From: Petrosia ficiformis | Lineage: Eukaryota; Porifera; Demospongiae; Haplosclerida; Petrosiidae | Direction of reading: 5' to 3' | Assembly: GCA_947044365.1 (NCBI GenBank) | Contig: OX345640.1 | Coordinates: 1,607,001-1,671,000 of the forward strand | Length of the DNA: 64,000 nucleotides | Shown here: one piece after another, positions 1-10,874 of the stretch | Position numbering within the stretch: the first letter of the stretch is position 1 | Layout: every line of letters starts with the position of its first letter | Position numbers and translations under genes: made by a program | The notes under the pieces: generated by a model | Database searches by the model: none | What the model was told of the DNA's origin: nothing | What the model saw: only the letters and a program-made list of their open reading frames with translations

Positions 1-10
1 AATAACTAAC

Positions 11-2301
11 TGTTTGCAGTGTACTCCAAAGTCTTCTATTTTCTCAAGTGGAATGGTCTGATATTCACTAGGTCCTTCATGAGGTGGTGAATATCCCTAA
101 AGAGAAGGAAACATATTTACTTATACAGATAGTATTAAAACTCAAGCGTATTCACTATTCAGCCATTTTGAACATAATCAGACCATTCTGAATATGAAAT
201 AAGGTGTGTATTTACTAGGATGTATGATACACCCAAAAAATAGTGTTGTTTATTGTAACCAAAAATATCACAATACAATATCACAATATTTACATTTCTT
301 GGAAATACTGAAATACGCTGGCTGTTTTATAACCAAGGCTAAACACTTAGATTAACAAGCTCTCTTAAACTGCCCAGTCAAGTATTGATAGTATCAGTAT
401 ACAAATCAGCAGTATTGTAGTGGATAACAATATCAATATTTTGATATTTCGATATGTATTGCACACTACAGTACATCTCGATGCAAATTTCCAGTACAGA
501 ATGAATAGAAAGCAATAATTAATTAACTGGGAATTCTGTATATCGTGTACACGTAAGTGATATACACATTTCCCAGTTAATTAATTATATTAATATTATG
601 CTTACTTTTGGGTAGGTTCTAAAAGCCCCAAGATTCACTTTTCCAGAGGACATTGTTCTGATTGGATCAACCTAGGTCACAAGATAGTCACATGATCACA
701 TATAACAACTAGTAGCATACACATACCACAATAGCAACGAAAGGTTCTTGATATCTCTGATTAGTCATTTGTGTGTCCACGTCAATACCAGACAACCAAC
801 AACCATAACCAGGATGACTATGATACCATCCTAATGCATTCTCTAGTCGTCCAACCTATAATTATTAATTTAATTTGTAATAATTAAATTTATTAGTGAT
901 GTGTGTATAATACATCCTTTCCTACTGACAAATCACTGTTGTCACAACTAGGGTGTCAGTGACTGTGTCTCATAAGCCTACAACATCTGGTGAGCAATTC
1001 AGACACCAATGCTCATCACTATACAATTAGCATGCATTGAGTTTCCAAAATCTAGTGCTGTAAAAGCACATTTTTTGCTCTAAGAACAGTGGAGGACCAC
1101 TTAAATGTATATGTCATCCTGATCACTACAATGAATAGCCAAGATACATTTGTTGAGATAATGCTTAAAAAAATGATTTTCAAAATTCAAAACTGTGTAT
1201 AAAGGCATGTACATGTATGCTATGTCCATTGTATCTGGCTACATGAAAGGGTTGGCAACCAGTGGTTGATATCCTTACTGCACAAGTTGTGTCCAGTATG
1301 ACGCAAACTGATGCACCATAACTTCAAAGTGATCACTATACAATACAATTAATACATGCCCTTGATTGGTTCAGTCACCATGAATAAATGTACTGGCAAC
1401 GAACACTAAACATTAAACATGTAAATTGATCATAGGGATAGCATGCCCTTTGAGCTATAAAATGGACAACAATCAATCAATATAAGACGATAGATACAGC
1501 ATGTCACCATGAGCATGGTCAAATGAATATCAGTAAAAACCCAGGAAGTGAGCCTACAATGGCAGCGGTGAGTTTTTCCACCAAGGATGGTTGGTGTGGG
1601 AAGGACAGAGAAGGATTACTATTCAACTTTGTAGAAAACTTTTTTTAATCCTACCTATATGAGACCTGTATTTCGGTGAATTCGGTTCCCTAGACCCTAT
1701 GGTTCATTGAGCACACCCACATTATGCCCATGATAACATACTGTACCTAATCAATGACTAGTTATCTTTTGGGTATTTATTTGATGACTATACAATAGCG
1801 GATTTACTTTACATTACCTTCTTTGCTGAATCAATGTACATTGTCATATATTCATAAGCAGCAGCCTGAGCATTAACACGAGTCTCTGTTCCCTCAACTG
1901 GGAGGGCAAATGTATCCATGACAACCATCACTGGTCCGTCAATCTTTCCAAGCATTAGTCCCATTACTTCTAAACGACCACCACTACGAGCATGCATCAC
2001 CATTTTCAGGAGAGCAAGTGCTGATATCTTTATCTCTTTGAAATAATTTACACTGTGAAAAAAGATGATATAAATATATAATTATATATATATATATATA
2101 TATATAATATTTATTTTTTAAGAGAACTTTCACTAATGACACAAAAACTCACTCTTTCTCCCAAGGTTTTTTAGATAGTATTTCCTGTTGCTCTGCTTGA
2201 TTAAATTTGAATATTGCATCTACACTGGATACTTGTTGAATGTTATTTGCCGTTTCAAAGGCCTTTCTAGCTATTGCACTTGCATCACCCCCACCAGCCA
2301 T
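11..2301 (-). CDS. COPS5: COP9 signalosome complex subunit 5 (CSN5/JAB1), 3' end outside window
   Basis: Catalytic deneddylase of the COP9 signalosome; removes NEDD8 from cullins. Five exons on the minus strand keep frame: 2301-2153, 2052-1818, 855-727, 671-606 and 96-11; the gene continues past the window start. The start is the ATG at 2301, giving [19 protein letters not shown], close to known CSN5 N-termini. The MPN+ core is intact: Glu78 lies in [12 protein letters not shown], and the JAMM zinc ligands H140, H142 and D153 lie in [14 protein letters not shown], offset by two residues from the human H138/H140/D151. The visible reading ends at ..[10 protein letters not shown], leaving the C-terminal half unseen. 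It is head to head with the NDUFB2-like gene (144 bp between start codons). Introns hold an old inverted-repeat element (about 220-480), an 18-bp perfect inverted repeat (516-587) and a TA microsatellite (about 2078-2105). Very secure family call. Confidence 0.96.
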
Positions 2302-2445
2302 TTGTTGTGATTCTAATTAATGCCCGATATGGGCGTGGCCTTATATAGGTGTGGCTTACAACAATTGAGCTGAGCTAGAGCCAAGAGGTAAAACACTGAA
2401 ATTAGACACGACATATATATTTTTATTATAATTAAAATTTCACAG
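2302..2445. promoter_or_regulatory. Bidirectional promoter interval CSN5 / NDUFB2-like
   Basis: Only 144 bp separate the CSN5 start (minus) from the NDUFB2-like start (plus). The plus side probably has a non-coding first exon ending in GAGCCAAGAG at about 2387, with donor GTAAAA and an acceptor at 2444-2445 right before the ATG. No clear TATA box. That it is a shared promoter is inferred from spacing. Confidence 0.5.
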
Positions 2446-2857
2446 ATGAGACAGCTTGTAGCAAATCCTCATCTGCTTGCTGCCAAGTTTATGGGAGCAA
2501 CTATGTGGTGTTGGATTTTCTGGAGATTGAGACATGACTGGGCAGATGTGTTTGTATGTGATAACAAAATATGATTATAACTGTACTATGATCTTCATAA
2601 ATAAATTCCAAACACTGAGTTGACTAGTGTCTGATGCAGTGGTGTGGAAATATTGAGCTGACTGCCAGATCTTCACGACTTGTTCTACTCGGACAATGTC
2701 CTGCATGACTGGCTACATGTTTCCACACCACTGGTTTGAAGTTTATTATAGTGATTAATTCAAGTTCTGTTCATCTTTAATTGTTTAGGGTCATCATGCA
2801 TCACTTGAACCACCTCCTCTGAAAAAGGGAAACTCATCGACTACTTCTCATCACTAA
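2446..2857 (+). CDS. NDUFB2: Small single-pass mitochondrial protein, NDUFB2-like (complex I subunit)
   Basis: Probable accessory subunit of NADH:ubiquinone oxidoreductase in the inner mitochondrial membrane. Two exons, 2446-2553 and 2789-2857, encode 58 residues. Residues 15-32 (FMGATMWCWIFWRLRHDW) resemble the NDUFB2 membrane helix (MWFWILWRFWHD in mammals), followed by a GH..EPPP segment like GHFPYPDP. The C-terminus is short and polar rather than the acidic PPDDED tail, and the mitochondrial presequence of mammalian NDUFB2 is not seen, so the assignment rests on about 30 residues. ATG follows directly after an AG acceptor, so the 5' UTR is probably spliced. Its intron contains a 97-bp hAT-like element. 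Alternative: an unrelated small membrane protein. Confidence 0.6.
2637..2733. mobile_element. 97-bp hAT-like MITE with imperfect 8-bp target duplication
   Basis: Ends are CAGTGGTGTGGAAA and its inverse complement; flanks GTCTGATG (2629-2636) and GTTTGAAG (2734-2741) match 6 of 8. It lies in the intron of the NDUFB2-like gene. A longer relative with the same ends is at 5172-6147. Confidence 0.7.
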
Positions 2858-3328
2858 CAAAGACCTTTAAATTAAATATTTATAATATATGATGTGGATA
2901 TAGTCTGACTAACATGGATTATAATGTAGCTCATACTATGAAATATATGTAATATACGTAATACTTGTTCAAAATACAAGTACATCAGAATTACAACAAG
3001 AAGTAACAATGGGTACGACCCTTAATTAAAAATAAAATATTTCCAAATTTAATTATTGTGGGCGGGGACATGGTGAGTCAGGTAACATCTGTTTTTTTGT
3101 CAAAATGGCAGCCCATATGATGAGTTAATTCCTGGATTCGTCTGGGTTCTCGGAGATTCTGACTTACTTTGAAAGGAGTCTGTAAAAATATTTGTTAAAT
3201 AATCTTCTCTCTCCTTCTGTTAGGTAATTAAATTAATTGGAAATAAGGTAAGACATCAGAGTATTATACTCGTTGGCATGATGATTCGGATTATGAAGGA
3301 TTTTTATTTTTATTAGATAAAAGAAGAC
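2858..3328. other. Intergenic spacer and probable 5' UTR of KCMF1-like gene
   Basis: No coding frame seen. A likely non-coding first exon ends at about 3248 (AAATAAG before GTAAGA) and splices to an acceptor at about 3314-3315, 14 bp before the KCMF1 ATG. This is inferred from junction consensus only. Confidence 0.4.
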
Positions 3329-6300
3329 ATGTCACGTCATCCTTCAAGGCACAGTGGTAAGGATCGATATCTAGTTTTATTCCAACTTTAATCATTTTAT
3401 TGTTTACATAATTATATAATTATATATATATACATGGAAAGTAGTTCCTATGTGTAAGCCCCCTTTAAATTAGTCACTAAATAAGAGTATTTTGCCTAAC
3501 TCATGAGGCATGGAGGGGCCTCAACACAAGGAGGCGTGGTCACCATACCACACCCCTACTATATACAATGCCTTGGCTCAACAACTGTTAACGTGTAATT
3601 TGGGAAACCCCTTCAGTAATCAACAAAGATGAACATAAGGAAATTTTCATGCTATGAAAATCCATGGCATTGAGTTAAATATTAGTGAGTGGTGTTTTTT
3701 ATGTAACCTAATTTCAAATAGAGACAGTTTCCCTCAAAAATGATTCTAACCAAACTCTAACCTTCAATTGCTCATCATTCCACCAATTTGGAGAGGAAGT
3801 CAATGAAATTCCAAGAAGATCATTATTAATCATTTTAGACACTGAATTTCATTCACTTCCAGTACAAAATGGCGGAATGACAAAGCCATTAAAGGTATGT
3901 ATTTGATCAACAAATTTGCAGGAAGTGTCACTTTTCAAAAATTAGGTAACAAATATAAGGAGATCAAATTGAAAATTTTCATAATCTATGATATAATCGT
4001 AATTAAATGTGCTATGGTGATCCTAAAAGCAAGCACGAAACCGAAACCTTTTAGATCATGTACATGTAAGCTCATCAACATTGAGGTATGGGAGACCATT
4101 CCTATTAATTAAATGGAATGTAAAGAATGCTTAATTCAGTTTGAGTTCAGCAAAAATGTTTCAATCAATAATTCTTTTGATATGCAGAAGTTATTGATTC
4201 CTAATGAAACTATCAACTATAAGCCGTTGGTTGCTTCGGCAAAAATTATAGAGATACTTTTGTTCATGTGCTCAGTTTATTAACCTAATGGTTTTTCCAC
4301 ATGTATATAAAATACTGAATGTTTAGGGATCAAAGTTATTATGGGACGGAATGGGTTGTCACTTCATGTAAGGATAGTATTGTAGAATTTGTAGCTATAT
4401 TACACATTCACAATAGACTTATACAAACCACAGAATACAATTTTTTAAATACGTTCTTTGAAATTTTTCAATTCTAATAACATTCTCCACTCACTACAGG
4501 AGTCAGTTGTGATGCTTGTGGTAAAGGTGGCTTCACAGGGAAGCGGTACAAGTGTTTAACTTGCTATGATTTTGACCTTTGCCAAGACTGTTATGAGTCT
4601 GGAGAGACAGGTCAGGGAAGACATGCTACAGATCATCCAATGCAGGTCATACTCAGTAGAGTTGAAGCAGGTATAGGAATCAAAATTTATTTACATGTGT
4701 GTTGTAAATAAACATATACACAATGTATATGGTGTTGAGAAACTGTGTACATATGTCAGTGATATGTATATATGTGTGTGTAAGTGTCTATATGGTGTAT
4801 GTTTGTGTATGTCAGTCTGTTTGTTTGTGTGTACATGTGTTGTGTGTGTGTACTGTACATGTATGTCAGTGGGTGTGTGTGTGTGTGTCTGTATATGTGT
4901 GTGTGTTTATGTCCATGTATGTATGTATGTGTTGTGTGTATGTACATGTACATGTATATTACATTTATGCAATGTTATAATTATTGTGTCAACCAATCAG
5001 AATTGTTCTATGGTGGTGAGAGTCACAGTGTTGAGCAGCCTCAGTCCTATACCTGTCCACTCTGTGGGGAAGTGGGTCTTTCAGAAAACGATCTTAGAGA
5101 TCATGTGACAAGAGCTCACACTGATTCAGCTAACATGCAAGAAGTGGTAAGATACTATATCCGCTACATACCAGGGGTGTGGAAATACTGAGCTAACTCC
5201 CAGACATTTTGACCTATTTTCATTACTCTTGTCCTGCTGCCATATACTTTATATATCTGACGATGGGTAACTGCCAGACATTTTCGCCTATTTTCATTAC
5301 TCTTGTCTTGCTCCCATATACTATATATATCTGACGATGGGTAACTGCCAGACATTTTTACCTATTTTCATTACTCTTGTCCTGCTGCCATATACTTTAT
5401 ATATCTGACGATGGGTAACAGCCAGACCTTTTGACCTATTTTAATTACTCTTGTCCTGCTCCCCATATACTTTGTATATCTGACGATGGGTAAGAATACA
5501 AGTTATTAGGAAGATAATAATCTTTGGACAAATATAAGTGAGTTAGATTTGGTATAGGCTAGTGTTGTTTTAGTATGACAATAATGACCACTTTTAGTGA
5601 TAGTTATTGAGGTTTTCTCACATTTTTAGTTATAGTAATAATTTTAGGTTTAATAAAAGGGTTTTAGTTTTAACTAAAAGTCCCCATTATTGTACTAAAA
5701 GTCCCCATTATTTTATTTAGTTATAGTTATTGCTGCAGACCTGTAATTTAGTTAACTAAAAGTCACAATACCTTACTAAAGGGGTTTTAGTTATACTTAT
5801 AGTTAAATACAACAACACTAGTGTAAACTAAATTTAAGCTTTCTGATTTGTTTAGAAGATGTTAAAACTATTATAAAGTCCTTTTTCGAAATTGTTTTTT
5901 GCATGATAGACAAATGGACAGAGATGATGATCACTTAACCCCTTGCATGATCCATGGAGGGCAACCACTTAGATATAGAAAGTAGTGATGTTCTTACTAC
6001 AAAATGACCAAATACATCTATGCATTTATAGGTATATATAGTTATGTAAACATTAATTTTGATCAAAATTATGATATTCATAATTTCAGTTTCAAATTTA
6101 CATTCACTCATCAATGTCGAGTATGACTGGCTGTTTCCACATCACTGATCCAATAGTCTACTAGTAAATACATTGACCATGTATCCATTAACTATTTCCA
6201 CAGATATGTCCAGTGTGTTCAGCTCATCCTACAGGCAACCCTAATCACCTAACTGATGACTTTTCTGGTCATCTCATGTTAGATCATTCACGAGTACCTC

Positions 6301-9300
6301 GTGAACCAGAACTAGTATCCTTAACTAGTCTACATGTACATATATGTGGATGGGATATCAGCCATTTGTGAAATAATCAAAAGCTTGCTTTATATGCTGC
6401 AATTTTGCACATCCAACTAAAGTTGCCATAGCAACTACACGTCTTACTCTGCTTAGATACAGTGTACCTAGAAAACGAGCGCCGTCGGGACGGGACCCTC
6501 GCCTACGTGGCAAAGTAATACAAAGCACTCCATTTTTAAAAAAAATATAATGAAGTGTATGAAACAAACAACACTTTTGTTACATGGAATAGAAATACAA
6601 ATTTGAAAACATTTATGGGCATTAATTAAAACTGTTATATATATAATTATATATATATAACTTTATATCCTAAAAGACAAAATAAGAATATCAATGATAA
6701 TTTGTATATATATCTTACATCTTATTCTCTGTTTTCCTTCGAAAATGTTCTCAAGTCTACCTCTAAAGTCTCCATGTGAAACTGAACGAATCACCTCTAC
6801 CACGTGTTTAGTATGCAAGCATGCACGTACGTGCACATACCTGTAGGTGGAGCTAGGTAGCTCTCTATCTTGCATCAATGGTGATATAGTAACATCGATT
6901 GTTTTAGTGGTTTGAAGTGTTTCTTGGCTAGCGACAGCCATGCAAGAGGATCACTTCTGTTTTGTGTGTCTATATTTACTCTCGTTATTGCCCTCGTTTC
7001 ATCATAAAGTCGTGAAACGGTAACTGTGAGTTATAAAACTTGTCATAACTTTAGAACAAAAAGGTTTTAGAAGAATTCCTACGTTATTTTTTTTCCTTGT
7101 ATAATTTGAAGTGTGCCAGTACCCCTTTTGAAATGTCAATGTTTTTATTTTTCGAGAAAAATTGCTAACACACAGACACACAGACAAAACGATTACCGTA
7201 CCCTTCCGCCTATGCTACGCGGCGAGGGTAATGACCAACTACATGACTTATTCCACCTAGATACAGTATATGTGTATATGTGGGTGTAGATGAGATATAA
7301 GCCACTTGTGAAATAATCAAACACTTGTTTTATATGTTGTAAGTTTATAAAGCCAACTAAGGTTGCTATAGCAACTACACGACTTACTCCACCTAGTGTA
7401 CCTACATGTATCATCCTGCTTTAGAAAATGACCAAACAGGAGACATTCAATTGATCAAAATTATTATTTCACAAGTGGCTGTTATCCATTTGTTACAGTT
7501 ATATTCTTCATAATTAGGTTGTGATGTAATATAGTGTATAGTTTAATGTCATAAGGTCAGTACATGATTATACTGTAACTCAATAAATCAATGAGATTTG
7601 CTGTACACAGAAAAGAAGCTAGTGTTGAATAGTAATAAGAGATTTAGATAGTTCCTTGTTTTAAAAACTTTAATATATTTAAGAAGTATTTGCAGTTTCA
7701 GTTCTCTTGGATGTACATATAGGTAGATGAGAATTAAGTTATACTTCAGAGGTGATGAACAATGAATGGTTCATTTGTGTAACACAATATTCTCATCTGT
7801 TTTTGAGTTTCTGATGTGTCACCTTAATGAAATGTAAAACAACATACAAACATGTCCATTTACAGAATCCTCAAACATGTGCTACATCCATTGAATATAC
7901 AATAAGGTCACGAAACCTGTCAAATAATACTCATGAGTTATTTACTAAGAATGGTTTCAGTTCAACATACATGTAGTTATCCCATTCATCTTATCAAGCT
8001 CCTAAGTTCTTGGGGTGATATCCAACTCGCCTAACGGGTAATTTCAAAGCTTCTGTAATGATCCTTGTGGACACAATTGTCTCATTTTCTTCCTTAATTA
8101 TTTAAAAGGACCAGGGCTCCATGCATAGTAGAGTACGTCGTATGATGGTGAGAAGAAGAGGAGGAGGACTGGAAAGACATTATGGACTTTTCAGAGAAAG
8201 TCAACCTCCACAAGATATTAGTCCTAATGATCCTCTATCTGATCTTCTATCTCAATTAGGTAAATAATTAACACTTATATAGTTGATGTGATCATGTGAC
8301 CTATAGTGTGGATCGTGTGATTTATAATGTGGATCATGTGATTTATAGTATGGATCATGTAAATTATAGTGTAGATCATGTGACATATAGTGTGGCCATG
8401 TGATTTATAGTCTGGATCATGTGATTCATACCATGGATTGTGTTTTGTAGTGTTATGTGACCATGCATGATATAATAATACTGTAAGGTTTTGTGATTTT
8501 TAGTTCATAGTCACATGATCTTTTCTTGATAGGTGCAGGAAGCAGAAGACTTCCTTCCGATATACCACCTCACATCCAGCAACTTTTAGATCAACAAGAA
8601 CGACAAGGCTTTGAAAGATCATCTCCTTCTCGGAGACCGGTTTACCGTAAGCTTCTTATTGGAGGTTCTCCTGGATCCAGTAAGTGTTCTGGGCTTGGTG
8701 GGTATGTCTGTTTGTCCATATGTCTACTGACTGGCATAGATCGTTTCAGATCAAGGGGTAAAGGCTTATTCTCATCTTTAATCCCTTACAATTGCCAGTG
8801 ACATGATGACCACTCCCACTTCTCAGACACAAAACTGGACAGGACAGGCTATTTTGTGTTGGTCTGTGTCTGTGTGCACGTGTGTCTGTGTTAGTGCTAG
8901 GCAATATATATATCATGATAACATATTTAATATCATTGGTAATATAGGCTTCACTGTTCCTCCTCTTTATATTGAATTATTTAAAAAAAAGAGCTACTGT
9001 GTAAAGGAACAGTAGTATTATTACAATATTGCCCAGCTCTAGTTCTGTGTCTATAACATTATCACTGACTCTTCCTCTCATCTTACTCAATCTATGTCAT
9101 TTTCCCTTCTCCTCCTCTTCAACCTCCTCTTCTCTTGCTCCTCCTTCCACTCCTCTTTGTCTTCCTTTCTCTCCTCCTCTTCCTCTTCCTCTTCCTCTTC
9201 CTCCTGTTCATCTTCTTTTCTCCTCCTCCTCTTCCTCTTTGTCTTCTTTCCCATTTCCTTTACACAGGGGGTCAATCTTTGTTTACTCTTTCAAATCGGG

Positions 9301-9697
9301 ATGTTCTAGAATTGGGTCGAAGTGTGAAAGAAATGAACAAATTAGACAATAATTTAGTATCTGCTCAATCCAGTAGGAATAACTCAGCATTCTTGTTAAA
9401 CAGGTATTTTCAATCATTTGACATATGTACATGTACATACATACATACATACATACATACATACATACACATATAGCACACCTATGTACATACACACATA
9501 CATTACATACATGCATTCATACATACATATATTATATATATATCCTCTTATGAAGTTATGAGGGCTCTCAGTTATCTGAACAAGAAAAAGAGAAAGTGGA
9601 TAAACTACGAACTGAAAAAAGTCTGTTTGTTCAAGATCTTCTTCTCTCATCTCTGGCACATTCTGACACCAGTTCAGATTCCAGCGAAGAGTCATGA
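3329..9697 (+). CDS. KCMF1: E3 ubiquitin-protein ligase KCMF1 (ZZ and Di19-type zinc fingers)
   Basis: Homologue of KCMF1, a cytosolic/nuclear ubiquitin ligase that acts with UBR4. Eight coding exons: 3329-3356, 4500-4670, 5001-5146, 6204-6314, 8115-8259, 8533-8679, 9268-9403 and 9556-9697, with all phases joining, giving 341 residues (human 381). An N-terminal ZZ finger shows C13, C16, C28, C31, C37, C40, H51 and H55. Next is the segment [20 protein letters not shown], matching the family's YYGGEAFSVEQPQSFTCPYC, then a second finger [20 protein letters not shown]. The C-terminus keeps the helical motif [14 protein letters not shown] followed by an acidic serine tail. Long introns hold TG-rich sequence (4745-4970), a nested inverted-repeat element (5172-6147), a 21-bp tandem repeat (8290-8440) and a CTCCTC pyrimidine tract just upstream of the exon 7 acceptor. 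It converges with FANK1. Confidence 0.95.
4745..4970. repeat. TG/TATG-rich simple repeat in KCMF1 intron
   Basis: Degenerate TGTG and TATG runs directly upstream of exon 3. Overlapping open frames of 85-137 codons on it are low-complexity artefacts. Confidence 0.85.
5172..6147. mobile_element. About 1-kb inverted-repeat element containing a nested element and a 74-bp tandem array
   Basis: The left end CAGGGGTGTGGAAATACTGA and right end GGCTGTTTCCACATCACTG are relatives of the 97-bp hAT-like element at 2637. Inside, 5202-5490 carries four copies of a 74-bp unit (GACGATGGGTAACTGCCAGA..). A second inverted-repeat element (about 5559-5821, ends CTAGTGTTGTT) is nested. The 8-bp flanks do not match convincingly, so it may be old or composite. 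Confidence 0.6.
5559..5821. mobile_element. Nested inverted-repeat element, source of the 52-bp TTAG-type satellite
   Basis: Terminal inverted repeats CTAGTGTTGTT. The interior carries AGTTAACTAAAAGTCACAAT and CTTACTAAAAGGGG, the same words that are tandemly amplified at 52360-52760 and 55409-56690. Confidence 0.65.
6315..8114. other. KCMF1 intron 4 with two diverged direct repeats
   Basis: No coding sequence recognised. Two roughly 110-bp direct copies (about 6359-6470 and 7300-7410) share AGCCACTTGTGAAATAATCA, TTGCCATAGCAACTACACG and AGTGTACCT. A word near 7194-7232 (minus strand) recurs on the plus strand at about 49203-49240. The AT-rich stretch 7530-7640 is a fragment of the dispersed family at 25310-25870. 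Confidence 0.55.
8290..8440. repeat. 21-bp tandem repeat, about 7 copies
   Basis: Unit GATCATGTGATTTATAGTGTG with substitutions, in a KCMF1 intron. Confidence 0.8.
9070..9257. repeat. CTC/TTC polypyrimidine tract upstream of a 3' splice site
   Basis: Nearly 190 bp of pyrimidine on the plus strand ending about 10 bp before the exon 7 acceptor of KCMF1. Frames across it are spurious. A shorter ATAC microsatellite follows at 9425-9475 in the next intron. Confidence 0.8.
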
Positions 9698-10874
9698 TAA
9701 ACCTAATCTCATAGAATGAGTTGCTATGACAACCTAAATCATATTGTATGGTATCGTATATTAATAATATAAATACATCATTTCTACTTATATTTGTCTC
9801 TTCGCCGCTTTTTTTCTTAAAATTCTTTAGTCTTTTTTTTCTTTCCAGTTGTTTTATGGTGAAGATTAATTATTATCATATTACCAAATTACCATCGTGT
9901 GTGAGTGTGTACATATGAACGTGTTAGTTTGCTTATTAAATAGCAGGTGGTTCTGTTAGTGCAAATCATTATCATATTTATGTGCCTATTTTAATTTGAT
10001 TATAATTATTAATGATTATTTTTATTATAAAAAATAGTTCATTATCAATTATACAGTATATCCATCACTATAATCAGTGCATAAGTGTATATAATTTATA
10101 TATAATTATAGCTAGTATGATGGTGACATCATCCCTTTGATATGGTGAATCCTATATATTGTATATAGACCTTCCATGTGCACACTGCAGGAGATGTCAC
10201 CATCATACAATATATTGTATATAGTATGCTAACAGGTCCTATATACTGTATATAGGACTTGTTTGTGTCCTCGGATGTGATATAGCCCTCTCAGGCTCGG
10301 GCTATATAGCCCTCTCAGGCTCGGGCTATATCACAAACTCAGGTCCTATATTTTGTATATAGGACCTATTAGCATACTATATATATTACATATAGTAAGG
10401 CTGGGATGATTAATCAATCGATATTTAAAACTTCTGATTATTGATTGTAAGTCTGTGATAACGATTATTTTAAAAGACATGCTTTTGATAGCATGCGACA
10501 GCATGGAAGTGACAGGTTGATCATCATTCCTGTATTAATTAGCCTAATTACATCCACTAATTTTAATCAATTATCAATCAATTTGAAATTAGTGATAATG
10601 GTTTCATAATCTCAGCCAATTCCCAGTTCTAGCTATAGTTGTTATGTGTAATGTATAACAGTAGTATATAGATGTATATGTACAATCATACATAAATAAT
10701 TATATTTATTTATTCACAGCAATTCTGTATGTAATGTATATTAGATGGATTATTAAGTGATGAGGTTGTTATATCCATGACGATAACTATTAATGTCAGT
10801 GAATGTACATATACATGTTATTACATGTAAATGTATTATGAGATTTTCTTCATTGTTGACTGATCATGTGAATG
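9698..10874. other. Convergent intergenic spacer KCMF1 / FANK1
   Basis: AT-rich, no gene seen. Holds a nested foldback element (10113-10385). A further element-like stretch at about 10399-10630 begins GGCTGGGATGATTAATC and ends in a diverged inverse (ATAATCTCAGCC). Confidence 0.6.
10113..10385. mobile_element. Nested foldback MITE, copy 1 (TA target duplication)
   Basis: Begins TA-GTATGATGGTGACATC and ends GGTCCTATTAGCATAC-TA. The interior has further inverted pairs (GATGGTGACATC; GTATATAGGAC) and a doubled CCCTCTCAGGCTCGGGCTAT. The TA borders suggest a Tc1/mariner-related non-autonomous element. An inverted second copy is at 15451-15710. Confidence 0.75.

Noticed and set aside
4695..5191. 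Plus-strand frames of 85-137 codons, Cys/Val/Tyr-rich
   Set aside because: TG/TATG simple repeat in a KCMF1 intron; the tail of one overlaps true exon 3 by accident of frame.
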